Of a stretch of DNA of 64,000 nt, positions 15,726 through 25,200 are shown piece after piece. The position numbers and the translations under genes are program-made. Positions within the stretch are counted from its first letter, which is position 1. Each line of letters opens with the position of its first letter. Origin of the DNA: Nonomuraea sp. NBC_00507 (GTDB taxonomy: Bacteria > Actinomycetota > Actinomycetes > Streptosporangiales > Streptosporangiaceae). The stretch covers positions 1,302,001 to 1,366,000 of the forward strand of contig NZ_CP107853.1 of the NCBI RefSeq assembly GCF_036013525.1. The letters are read 5' to 3'. A model generated the notes under the pieces. It was not told the origin of the DNA and did not search any database. It was given only the letters and a program-made list of their open reading frames with translations.

Positions 15726-18524
15726 ATGGCCGGAATGGCCTTCAGCGTTCTCGGCCAAATGGAGGTCACAGCCCACGGGGACCCCATCGACATCGGCTCG
15801 CGCAAACAGCGGATGCTGCTCGGGTTGCTCCTCCGCTCGGCCAACCGGCCCGTTCCCTCGTCCCAGCTGATCGACGCGCTGTGGTGGGACGGCGAGACTC
15901 CGTCGTCGTCGGGGGCGAACCTTCGCGTGTACGTGCACAACCTCCGGCGCGCCTTCGAGGCCGGTAAACCGGATGAGCGGCTCACGTCGGGTCGCCACGG
16001 ATACCTTCTCACCGTGCGCCCCGGCGAGCTGGACTCCGGCCGCTTCGAAGAGCTCGTAACGCAGGGCAGGAAGGCGGCCGAGGAGGGCGATCCCGAGCGG
16101 GCGAGCTCGCTGCTCGGCCAGGGGCTCGGCCTGTGGCGGGACGCCGCGTACGCCGGCCTGACCGACTGCCCGCCGCTTGCCGAGGAGGCGGCCAGGCTGG
16201 AGGAGCTGCGGCTGTCGGCGCTGCACGACCGGCTGGTCGTTGATCTCACACTCGGCAGGCACGCCGACGTCATCACCACGGCACGAGGGCTCGTGGCCGA
16301 GCACCCGATGCGCGAACGCTTCACCGAACAGCTCATGCTCGCGCTGTACCGTTCCGGCCGGCAGGCCGAGGCCCTGGAGGCGTACCAGCAGACCAGGCAG
16401 GCCCTCGTCGACGAACTCGGGATCGAGCCGGGGCCGGAGCTGCGCCGCGTGCATCAGGCGGTGCTTCGTGGAGCCCCCATACCCGTGCGGACCGAACAGC
16501 CCGCCGGACCGGCGGAACTGCCGGCCGACGTGGAAACGTTCACCGGCCGGTCGGCCGAGATCGTGCGGTTACGCGCCGCCCTGACGGCCGCCGACCGCCG
16601 TTCGGCGGCCGTGTGCGCCATCGCCGGGCCGGGCGGCATCGGCAAGTCCGCCCTCGCCGTCCACGTCGCCCACCAGGTGGCCGGCCAGTACGACGATGGC
16701 CAACTCTACATCGACCTGAACGGCTCCACCCCCGGAGTCAAAGCACTCGAACCCATCGAGGCGCTCAGCCGGATGCTGCGTTCACTCGGCGTCGAGGGCT
16801 CCGCCGTGCCAATCGGCACCGACGAGGCGGCGGCCCGGCTGCGCACGCTCACCCAGCACAAACGGATGCTGTTCGTCCTCGACAACGCCGCCGACGCCGC
16901 CCAGGTGCGGCCCCTGCTGCCCGCCAGACCGGGCTGCGGCGTCCTGGTCACCAGCAGGAAACTGCTGACCACCCTGGACGCCGCCGTGCACGAGCGGCTG
17001 GAGGTGCTGCCGGACGGCGACTCGCACGCGCTGCTGCGCCGCCTGCTCGGACCGGACCGCGTAGATGCCGAACCCGAAGCAGCGGCCGAGGTCGTACGCC
17101 GGTGCGGCCGGCTGCCGCTGGCGATCCGCATCGCCGCCGCCCGCCTGACCTCCCGTCCCGGGTGGGAGATCCGCACGCTGGCCGACCGGCTCGCCACCGA
17201 GCAGAACCGCCTGTCGGAACTGGAGGTGGACGACCGCGCAGTCCGCACGAGCTTCATGCCCAGCTACCGCGCCCTGGACTATCCAACGGCACGCATGTTC
17301 CGCCTGACCGGCGCACTGGACACCACCGACATCGGCGTACCGGCCGCCGCAGCCCTCGCCGGCCTGCCGGACCAGCAGGCCGAAACCCTCCTCGACCAAC
17401 TCACCGACGCCCAGCTGATGGAGACCCGCGCCCCCGGGCGGTACGGCATGCACGACCTGCTCCGGCTGTTCGCCCGCGAACGCGTGAACGAGGAGGAGAC
17501 CGAGCCGGAGGTCCGGCAGGCCGTGGAACGGGTGCTCCACTGGTACCTCTCCACCGCCCGCACCGCCACCCAGGTGATCGCCCAGAGGCAGAGCCTGTCG
17601 CTCGGGCCGGAACCGATGCTGCCCGGCCTGGCCATAGAGAGCGTGGACGACGCCTGCGCCTGGATCGACACCGAGGCGCGCAACCTGCCCGCGATCGTCG
17701 CCCGGGCCTCCTGCACCGGCCCCGAGCTAACGGTCGCACTGGCCGCCGCGTTGTACGCGCCCCTGGACGTGCGCGGTCGGTTTCGAGAGCAGGTCGTCAT
17801 CGGCCAGTTGGCCGTCGAGGCGTGCGACGCCACCGGCGATCTTCGGTATCGAGCGGCGGCCCACGCCAACCTGGGCGGCGCGCACAACCGGGTCGGCAAC
17901 CTGGAGGAGAGCATCTACCATGCGGAGATCGCGCTGGCGGCGTCCCGAAAGGTCGGGGATCAGCGGGGCGAGTCCAGCCAGCTCAACCTCCTCGCCCTCT
18001 CCCACCGTCTGGCGGGGAGGTTCGAGGAGGCCATCAGCCTGTTCCGTCAGGCCTTGAAGCTCGTCAGGCGGCAGGGCAACCGGCTCATCGAGGGGATAAT
18101 GCTCACCAACCTCGGCACCACCTACCAGAAGGCCGATCGTCTCGGCGAGGCCTTCGAGGTGCACACGGAGTCCCTGGCCATCGCCGAAGAGGTGGGGAAC
18201 GCGACCGGCATAGCAGTCGCCCTCGGCCATCTCGCCGACATCGATCGCCTGGCCGGCTCGCCCGCGGACGCCGTGAAGCGCTATCGCGCGGCTCTTGACG
18301 CCGACAGTGCGGCGGGCACGCTCGAAACCCCTCTCGAAGCCGAGCACTGGTGGGGGCTCGGGCAGGCGTACTGGGACCTGGGCGAGCGCGAGCAGGCCAG
18401 GGACGCCCAGGGGAAATGCGTCGCCATCCTCGACCGGCTCGACCTGATCAGCGGAAACGAGCGCCGGACCATCGAAACCAGCGACAACCCGGAACCCCCG
18501 GAGTCCATCCGCAGGACGATGTAG
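15726..18524 (+). CDS. AfsR/SARP-type regulator with NB-ARC and TPR domains
   Basis: 932 residues. OmpR-type winged helix at about 1-95 (RKQRMLLGLLLRSANRPVPS, YVHNLRRAFE), bacterial transcriptional activation domain at about 100-250 (ALYRSGRQAEALEAYQQTRQ), then an NB-ARC ATPase with Walker A GPGGIGKSAL near 299-307 and Walker B MLFVLDNA near 382-388. TPR-like repeats run from about 715 to the end (RYRAAAHANLGGAHNRVGN, SQLNLLALSHRLAGRFEEA). Such proteins activate secondary-metabolite or differentiation genes, with ATP-dependent control. GAGAGG precedes ATG 15726. Its direct target is not clear; it is divergent from the small exoprotein operon. Confidence 0.88.
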   Translation: MAGMAFSVLGQMEVTAHGDPIDIGSRKQRMLLGLLLRSANRPVPSSQLIDALWWDGETPSSSGANLRVYVHNLRRAFEAGKPDERLTSGRHGYLLTVRPGELDSGRFEELVTQGRKAAEEGDPERASSLLGQGLGLWRDAAYAGLTDCPPLAEEAARLEELRLSALHDRLVVDLTLGRHADVITTARGLVAEHPMRERFTEQLMLALYRSGRQAEALEAYQQTRQALVDELGIEPGPELRRVHQAVLRGAPIPVRTEQPAGPAELPADVETFTGRSAEIVRLRAALTAADRRSAAVCAIAGPGGIGKSALAVHVAHQVAGQYDDGQLYIDLNGSTPGVKALEPIEALSRMLRSLGVEGSAVPIGTDEAAARLRTLTQHKRMLFVLDNAADAAQVRPLLPARPGCGVLVTSRKLLTTLDAAVHERLEVLPDGDSHALLRRLLGPDRVDAEPEAAAEVVRRCGRLPLAIRIAAARLTSRPGWEIRTLADRLATEQNRLSELEVDDRAVRTSFMPSYRALDYPTARMFRLTGALDTTDIGVPAAAALAGLPDQQAETLLDQLTDAQLMETRAPGRYGMHDLLRLFARERVNEEETEPEVRQAVERVLHWYLSTARTATQVIAQRQSLSLGPEPMLPGLAIESVDDACAWIDTEARNLPAIVARASCTGPELTVALAAALYAPLDVRGRFREQVVIGQLAVEACDATGDLRYRAAAHANLGGAHNRVGNLEESIYHAEIALAASRKVGDQRGESSQLNLLALSHRLAGRFEEAISLFRQALKLVRRQGNRLIEGIMLTNLGTTYQKADRLGEAFEVHTESLAIAEEVGNATGIAVALGHLADIDRLAGSPADAVKRYRAALDADSAAGTLETPLEAEHWWGLGQAYWDLGEREQARDAQGKCVAILDRLDLISGNERRTIETSDNPEPPESIRRTM

Positions 18525-18737
18525 GTCTCAGCGATCGCGGCGTACGACCACAGAGCCCCGGCCGGGTCACGCCTGGATGGTCCGCTACCCGAAGAGCTCC
18601 ACCACGAGATCACGGCAGACGCTTAGGCTTTCCTAGCGAATATGACAAGCAGTCCATGCCCTCGCGTACCCCAAGCGGCGCCGCCGCGATAGAACGGGTC
18701 TTCACGGCGTCATACGAGCAAGTATCCGGAGCCTCCC

Positions 18738-19211
18738 ATGGACACCATCGAGACCCCGATCCTCATCCTTCTCCCGCTGCGTCCCGAGTACGCCGACGAG
18801 ATGGCCGTCGTCCTGTCCGACCCCGAGCTCCACACGTTCACCGGCGGCGCCCCACTCACAGCCCCGGAGCTGCGCGCCCGCTACGAGCGCTTGGCCGCCG
18901 GACCTCCCGGCTGGTGCAACTGGGTGATCTGGTCCCGCGAGGAAGAGTCGCTCGTCGGATATGTGCAGGCCACGATCGACGAAGGCACCGCCGAAATCGC
19001 CTGGGTGATCGGCACGCCATGGCAGGGCCGCGGCCTGGCCACCGCGTCCGCCAAGGCCCTGGTCGAGTGGCTCATGAAGCAGGGGATCCGCACGATCATC
19101 GCGCACATCCACCCCGACCACGCGGCCTCGGCTGCCGTCGCCACCTCAGCAGGCCTGCGTCCTACTGAGCGATGGCACGACGGCGAGGTCCGATGGGAAA
19201 GGACTGTTTGA
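18738..19211 (+). CDS. GNAT-family N-acetyltransferase
   Basis: 157 residues. Contains the GNAT beta4-alpha3 segment WVIGTPWQGRGLATASAKAL (the Q/RxxGxG/A acetyl-CoA loop), followed by HIHPDHAASAAVATSAGLRP near the C terminus. Belongs to the RimJ/RimL-like acetyltransferases of small molecules or protein N termini. CCGGAG precedes the ATG. Convergent with the next acetyltransferase gene. Confidence 0.82.
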   Translation: MDTIETPILILLPLRPEYADEMAVVLSDPELHTFTGGAPLTAPELRARYERLAAGPPGWCNWVIWSREEESLVGYVQATIDEGTAEIAWVIGTPWQGRGLATASAKALVEWLMKQGIRTIIAHIHPDHAASAAVATSAGLRPTERWHDGEVRWERTV

Positions 19212-19247
19212 AGCCCAGAGACGCCGCGCCACTCGCCCGACGGTAGA

Positions 19248-19880
19248 TCATCGTGGGGAATCCGCGACCAGAAGTGCTTCTGCGCCGATCGGGACGTACC
19301 CGGCAGCGAGAAACGCCCGGACGCTCGCCGCGTTGCCTGGGGCGATCTGAGCCCAGAGCGGATGCCCGGTGAGGTGCCTCGCCGCGCGGGCAAGGGCGCG
19401 GCCCAGACCGCGTCCCTGGCCGGCCGGGTCTACTTCGATCGCGACCTCCCACCGACCGGCGACGCCACGCCCGATGATCAGAACCCCTCCCGGGCAGGTC
19501 CAGACCCGCACGTCATCGCGATACCGGCGGGCACGCTGGACACGCGGATGGGCATCGTCCATGACCTCGACCAGATCGATCAGCGGCCGGTCGGCGCAGG
19601 GACCGGCCAGGGCCAGCATGTCGATGTTGTTGACCCTGCGCTCCATGCGCGCTTCCAGTTCCCTGAGGAACGGTGGGTTGAGCGGGGCCGAAAGGTCCCC
19701 GGCGGGAAGCCGGGATCTGATCCACGCCTGGTCGAGGTCGGCGAAGATGACGTGGTGAGCGGTGAAAGCGATCACTCCCGCGTCACGCCGGGAGGGCTGC
19801 GGAACGATGGTGGGGCCCGCCCCCTGCTGGGGCATTCGCCCGCTGGCCGCATCGGCGAGAATGTCGTGCAAACTGATCAC
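19248..19880 (-). CDS. GNAT-family N-acetyltransferase
   Basis: 210 residues. The C-terminal half carries the acetyl-CoA loop VDPAGQGRGLGRALARAARH and the final GNAASVRAFLAAGYVPIGAE block. The N-terminal 100 residues (HHVIFADLDQAWIRSRLP) are less conserved and may define the substrate. It is not clearly related to the adjacent GNAT gene. Confidence 0.78.
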   Translation of the reverse strand: MISLHDILADAASGRMPQQGAGPTIVPQPSRRDAGVIAFTAHHVIFADLDQAWIRSRLPAGDLSAPLNPPFLRELEARMERRVNNIDMLALAGPCADRPLIDLVEVMDDAHPRVQRARRYRDDVRVWTCPGGVLIIGRGVAGRWEVAIEVDPAGQGRGLGRALARAARHLTGHPLWAQIAPGNAASVRAFLAAGYVPIGAEALLVADSPR

Positions 19881-19938
19881 CCACCGACGGTATGACAGGC
19901 AGCCGGCGCTGCACGCCGGTCGATCATCACGGCCGGGT

Positions 19939-20334
19939 CTAGTAGATGCGGTACTTGCGGCCGCAGTTGTCGAACTTGCCGGCCCAGCAGGTGAAGGTGT
20001 AGATCTTCTTGATCCCGTGGCCCTTCCAGCTGCCGGTGGCCTTGCCGTCCCAGGAGTGGTTGAAGCGGTGCCAGGAGCCGTTCTTGTAGTACTCGAACCA
20101 CACCCAGCCCTTCTTTCCGCCGACCTTGTCGACGCCGTACCAGGTGGTGTGCACGGCGCCGCCGTGCTGGAACGTCTTGCCGAAGGTGTAGGCCTTGTGG
20201 TCGCTGGAGAAGAACTTGCCCCAGCTGACGGTGGTGGTGCCGCTCTGGGTCCCGGCCTGGGCGGCCGGGGCCAGCGCGAGGGCGGTGACGGCCATGGAGC
20301 CGGCGAGCGTGACGGCGGCGAGGGACTTACGCAT
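19939..20334 (-). CDS. small secreted protein with WGK/WxGxG repeats
   Basis: 131 residues from ATG 20334 (GGGGAG eight bases upstream). Signal peptide MRKSLAAVTLAGSMAVTALA, cleavage near AAQAG, then an aromatic, basic domain with two Cys (FTCWAGKF, DNCGRKYRIY) and many Trp, Gly and Lys. Probably a folded beta-rich exoprotein. A fourth member of the small-exoprotein style in this window. Function unknown. Confidence 0.72.
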   Translation of the reverse strand: MRKSLAAVTLAGSMAVTALALAPAAQAGTQSGTTTVSWGKFFSSDHKAYTFGKTFQHGGAVHTTWYGVDKVGGKKGWVWFEYYKNGSWHRFNHSWDGKATGSWKGHGIKKIYTFTCWAGKFDNCGRKYRIY

Positions 20335-20503
20335 GGTGGGTTCTCCCCGTTCGATGTGTGCCGGTCGGTCCGGCAGCAGGGACATTACGGAGATCCCGCG
20401 CGAGTCTCTGTGCAGGAGTCCACACATCGGGGGTGATCAGTCCCACACATCCGGGACGAGCCGTCAGACGAAGGGCCAGCCGGCCTCACCTCTTGGAGCG
20501 CGG

Positions 20504-20936
20504 TCAGCGGATCTTGGCGCCGTACACGTGCTCGACCCTCATCACCATCAGCACCCTACGGTCGGACACCATCACCGACCGGTACTCGTCCCAATCCGGG
20601 TGCTCCCCCGCGGCGATGCGGTAGTAGTGCACCAGTGCCTCGACCTCGGGACCGTAAGGATCGGTCCCCGGCCCGGTGAGTGTCGCCGTACCCTCGGCGG
20701 TGGCCCAGGCCCACCCGTCGGGGCTGGTGACCCTCCAGCGCAGCTCGCGGGTCCCGGCGCAGATTCGCCGTCTTGGCTGCTTCCCCATTCATCGACACGT
20801 AGATGACACCGGCGTCCTGGTCGTAGAAGGGCATGACGGGAGAAAGCTGCGGGCGGCCGTCCGACTTGATCGTGGCGAGGACACCGAGCCGGCTTTCCAC
20901 GAGCAGCGTGTGTGGGTTGAACGGTGTGGCGATCAC
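20504..20936 (-). pseudogene. PPOX-type F420/FMN-binding oxidoreductase, frameshifted
   Basis: Starts at GTG 20936, whose GTGA overlaps the stop of the upstream reductase remnant. The first part encodes FNPHTLLVESRLGVLATIKS, DGRPQLSP and MNGEAAKTANLRRDPRAAL. The rest continues only in another frame as RVTSPDGWAWATAEGTATL, PEVEALVHYYR and DEYRSVMVSDRRVLMVMRVE. Together they make a complete roughly 143-residue Rv1155-like split-barrel protein (F420-dependent class). The break fits one extra G in the C-run at 20731-20733 of the plus strand (AALEVTSP expected). It is either a true frameshift or a sequencing error. Confidence 0.75.
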
Positions 20937-21548
20937 GAGCGCACCCCTGAAGGCTTGCGGAACAGCTCGATCATCGCCGCGTAGCCGTTCCCGCCATGCC
21001 CATCGGCTACCGCCCGGTCGGTCAGGGCCTTGACGAACCTCGGAAGCTCGGCATTGACACCGCCGCCGAGGTACGTCGTTCCCGCACCCAGGCTCCTACC
21101 GGTCGAAGGCCGGCTGCGACCCGCTGTAGACGATGACGGCGTCCGCCGTGCCGATGCCCTGAGGGACCGCCATGATCGCGCCGTCGAGGTAGGCGCCGCC
21201 CCGCCGCGCCGTCCACTCGGCGCGCTCACGAGCCACCTGCGACGTGCCCGAGGTCAGGTTCACCAGGACCCGACCGTCGAGGACCTCGCCCAGCGGATCG
21301 AGGAGCTCGTGCACGGCGTCGTAGTCCGAGACGCAGACGACCACGAGCGGGCTGGCCGAGACGGCCTCGCCGACCGACCCGGCGAGTCTCGCGCCCTGGG
21401 CGACAAGGCGTTCGGCCTTGGCTGCCGTGCGGTTCCGCACGGTCGTGGGGTGCCCTTCGCGCAGGAACGCTCCGGCCAGCGCCTGGCCCATCAGACCTAG
21501 GCCGATCACTGTCACGGGAGCGCTGCCGGCGTCGCGACTCTGCATCAT
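20933..21548 (-). pseudogene. imine reductase-like NAD(P)-dependent dehydrogenase, deleted and frameshifted
   Basis: The Rossmann half is intact (VTVIGLGLMGQALAGAFLRE, VRNRTAAKAERL, VVVCVSDYDAVHELL, LVNLTSGTSQVARERAEWTA, GAIMAVPQGIGT). After SGSQPAFDR the frame ends. In another frame SLGAGTTYLGG is followed directly by VNAELPRFVKALTDRAVADG and the end of a 6PGDH-like/imine reductase. About 100 residues of the helical C-terminal domain are missing. Start taken at ATG 21548, with AGAGGGG upstream; ATG 21596 lies inside the operator palindrome. It was probably the MerR-controlled first gene of a small operon with the PPOX gene. Confidence 0.75.
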
Positions 21549-21591
21549 GTGCCCCTCTGGTGGGTTGGTGGTCATGGCAGAATCGTCAACG

Positions 21592-21607
21592 TTCATACCG
21601 GTATGAA
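21592..21607. promoter_or_regulatory. MerR-type operator palindrome
   Basis: Perfect 16-base palindrome TTCATACCGGTATGAA between the divergent reductase remnant and the MerR gene. A TTGACC hexamer adjoins it on the minus strand, as expected for a MerR-activated promoter with a long spacer. Confidence 0.6.
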
Positions 21608-21625
21608 GGTCAAGGAGGAGTGAGC

Positions 21626-22033
21626 ATGCTGATCGGGGAGCTCAGCCGGTTGACCGGAGTCCATGCGCATCAGCTGCGTTACTACGAGGCTCAGGGCCTG
21701 CTCGAGCCCGGGCGCGGCGCCAACGGCTACCGCGAATACAGCGACGATGCCGTCCTGACCGTGACTCAGATCAGGAAGCTCCTCGAAGCCGGACTGTCGA
21801 CCCAGGAAATCGGGTTCATACTGCCCTGCGCCACCGGCGCGGCCCCCGAGCTGGAGCCCTGCCCCGAGCTCCTGGACACCCTGCGAGCACGCCTGCACGG
21901 CCTGGACGAGCACATCGACACGCTCATCCACTCCCGCCAGGCACTCCACGACTACATCGACGCCACCGAGCAGGGCGTGTCACGGCACTATCAGGGATGC
22001 GCCCCCACCACGCTGGAGTCGGCACCAGCGTGA
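21626..22033 (+). CDS. MerR-family transcriptional regulator
   Basis: 135 residues from ATG 21626 with AAGGAGG seven bases upstream. MerR winged helix at 1-70 (MLIGELSRLTGVHAHQLRYY, YEAQGLLEPGR, YREYSDDAVLTVTQIRKLLEAG), then a coiled dimerisation helix (LDTLRARLHGLDEHIDTLIH). Three Cys (LPCAT, EPCPEL, YQGCAP) could allow redox or metal sensing but do not match a known MerR metal site. It is divergent from the broken reductase/PPOX operon, which was probably its target. Confidence 0.85.
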   Translation: MLIGELSRLTGVHAHQLRYYEAQGLLEPGRGANGYREYSDDAVLTVTQIRKLLEAGLSTQEIGFILPCATGAAPELEPCPELLDTLRARLHGLDEHIDTLIHSRQALHDYIDATEQGVSRHYQGCAPTTLESAPA

Positions 22034-22148
22034 TCCCGCCCCGGGCGGAGAGTGTCGCAAGCCGCGTGACTGGGCGGACCCCAGGGGTGTGATCACCTCC
22101 CCGTTGACATCCGTGTGAGTTTCCGATCACACTAGTTTCGGACCTTCT

Positions 22149-22165
22149 ATTAAAACGATTCAATA
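22149..22165 (+). promoter_or_regulatory. possible LacI-type operator upstream of the pectinolytic gene
   Basis: ATTAAAACGATTCAATA lies 50-65 bases upstream of the rhamnogalacturonan enzyme gene. The AAACGATTCAA core resembles LacI-family operators found near actinomycete polysaccharide-use genes. No regulator gene is adjacent. Confidence 0.35.
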
Positions 22166-22214
22166 GCGCCGAAACCTCAAACATCCCCCAAGCACCACCC
22201 CGAATGGACGCCCC

Positions 22215-25200
22215 ATGCGCAAGACCGCGGCCATTGCCCTCGTCCTGGGCTTGTTAACGCTAACGCCGACCCAGGCCCACGCCGGCGACGCTGACCGTGC
22301 CTTCGACTTCGGCACTTCCGACAGCGCTCTTCAGGACGGCTACACCCGCGTCACCGAGACCACCGCCTACAGCTCCACCCAGGGATACGGCTTCGCCGAC
22401 ACCTCAGGTGTGACCTCGGCCGACAGAGCCACCGGCGACGCGCTCCGATCCGACTTCGTCGCCACCGGCGGCGCCACCTTCAGCGTCGACCTGCCCAACG
22501 GCGACTACACCGTCGCACTCATCGCCGGTGACGCCACCGAGGCGACAGACCTCGCCATCACGGTCGAGTCGATGACCAAGGTGCAGCAGACCGCCAAGGC
22601 GGCCGGCCAGTACCTGGAGATGTCCTTCGGCATCGCCCTGGTGGACGGGAAGCTGGACTTCGCCTTCTCCGGGACCGCCCCCAAGATCAACTCACTGGTG
22701 ATCACACGGCAGGCCGACCGCACCCCCGGAACGATCCCGACCGCCTACATCGCGGGCGACTCGACCGTCCAGACCTATGACCCGTACTGGGCGCCCGAGG
22801 CCGGGTGGGGTCAGATGATCGAGCAGTTCTTCAGCACCGGCGTCGCCTTCGACAACCACGCCATCGGCGGCCGCAGCTCCAAGAACTTCATCACCCAGGG
22901 CCGCCTCGACACGGTCCTGCGGGCCATCAGGCCCGGCGACTACTTCTTCGTCCAGTTCGGGCACAACGACGCGACGGTCAGCGTCCCCGACCGGTACGCC
23001 TCCCCCGCGGACTACAAGGAATACCTGAAGGTCTACGTCAACGGCGCCAAGCAGCGCGGCGCGACCCCGATCCTCGTCACGCCCGTCTCCCGCCTGGACT
23101 ACAACGCCACGACCGGAAAGTTCAACGTCTCCTTCCCCGAGTACGTGGCGAAGATGAAGGAGCTGGCCCAGGAGGAGAATGTCGCGCTGGTCGACCTGTC
23201 CACCCTGAGCAGGGAATACCTGGACGGCATCGGCCCCGAGGCGGCCAAGTCGGTGTTCCTGCACGTCCCCGCGGGGGTCTACGGCGCCTGGCCGAGCGGC
23301 GCCACCGACAACACCCACTTCCAGGAGTACGGCGCCATCCAGATGGCGCGCCTGGTCGCGGGCGGCGTGAAGGCGCTGGGCCTGCCGCTGTCGGGACAGG
23401 TGCGGGAGATCGAGCCGCCCGCCGCCGTCCCCGCCAAGCCCACCGGCCTGGTCGCGGGCGGCATCTCGAACGCGGGCGCCGTGCTGAAGTGGGACGCCAC
23501 CGAGTCCGCGGATGTCTACAAAGTGCTCCGCGACGGCGCCCTGGCCACCACCTCGGCGATCCCGCAGGCCTCGGTCTCGGGCCTGGCGGAGGGCAAGACG
23601 TACGAGTTCCGCGTGGTGGCGGTGAACGGGCGCGGCGACTCCGAGCCGTCCGACCCCGTGACGATCACCACCAAGCGGGCCCTGTACAAGTACGACTTCG
23701 GGCCCGCCACCGGGCCGGTCGCCGCCGGGTACACCCAGGTCACGCGGGCGACGATCTACACGCCTGAGAAGGGCTTCGGGATCACCAATTCCGCGAACAT
23801 GATCGACCGGGACCGCGGCAGCGCGCTGGACGACCTCGGCAGGGACTTCGTGGCCTACTTCGGCGGCTCCTACGAGTTCAAGGTGGACGTGCCGAACGGC
23901 CTGTACGGCCTGAAGGCGTACGTGGGCGACCTGCTGGGCACCGCGCGGACGAACATCTCCGCCGAGGGCGGCACCGCCGTCGCCGTCTCCGGCAGCAGGA
24001 GCGTCGGCACCACCGCCATCTCCGGGATCAAGGTCACCGACGGGCAACTGAACGTCGTCGTGTCGGGCACCACCGCCCACCTCAACGGCCTGGAGATCAC
24101 CCCGATCCTGACCGCCCCCGAGGGCCTGGCCGCCGGAACGGTCGCCTTCGACGGGATCATCGCCAGCGTGCCGCTGAGCTGGACCGCGACGGACGGAGCG
24201 GCCGGCTACCGGATCTTCCGGGCCGAGGAGGGCGACGTGAAGCCCACCCTGCTCGGCAAGGTGACGGAAACCTCCTACACCGACAAGACTGCCCAGATCG
24301 GCTCCCGCTACGACTACACGGTGACCGCACTCGACCCCGCCGGAGACGAGTCGGTGCCCTCGGCCGCGGTCAAGGTCGCCACCGTGGATTCCTCGGTGAC
24401 GCCGCCGGCCGCGCCGCAGGCGCCCCGTCTCGGCCAGGTGGAGAAGAACAGCGTGGAGCTGCGCTGGAGCGGAGTCGAGGGCGCACTGCTGTACCGGGTG
24501 CAGCGGGCCGAGCTGGCGGAGGGGCCGTACAAGCTGATCGGGAGCACGCAGGAGCCGTCGTTCACCGACAGCGAGGTGCTCACGACAGTCCCCTTCCACT
24601 ACCGGATCGTGGCCGTCAACAGGGGCGGCGCCTCCGAGCCCTCGCCGTCGACCGCCTCGCGGGCGGCCGCCAAGCTGAAGCGGCAGATGGAGCGCCTGAA
24701 CCGGGCGCCGGTCGCCGTCTCCACCGGCTCGGGCGTCTACCTCGGGTGGCGGCTGCTCGGACTGGACGACCCCGGCCAGGCGTTCGAGATCTGGCGCGAC
24801 GGAAAGAAGATCAAGGAGGTCACGGGCGCCACGAACCACCTCGACCCTGAGGGGACGGCACAATCCGTCTATCGGGTGGTCCCCGTGGGCGGCGACCCGA
24901 CGGCCGAGTTCGGGGTGTGGAGTCAGCCGTACACGGAGATCCCGCTGGACAAGCCGGCCGACGACTACACCAAGGACGGCCAGCCCCACACCTACAGCGC
25001 GGGCGACGCCTCGGTCGGCGACCTGGACGGCGACGGCGAGCTCGACCTGGTCCTCATCTGGAACCCGAGCAACGCCAAGGACAACTCCCAGGCCGGCTAC
25101 ACCGGGCTCGTCTACGTGGACGCGTACACGATGGCCGGCAAGCGGAAGTGGCGGATCTCGCTCGGCAGGAACATCCGTGCGGGAGCCCACTACACCCAGC

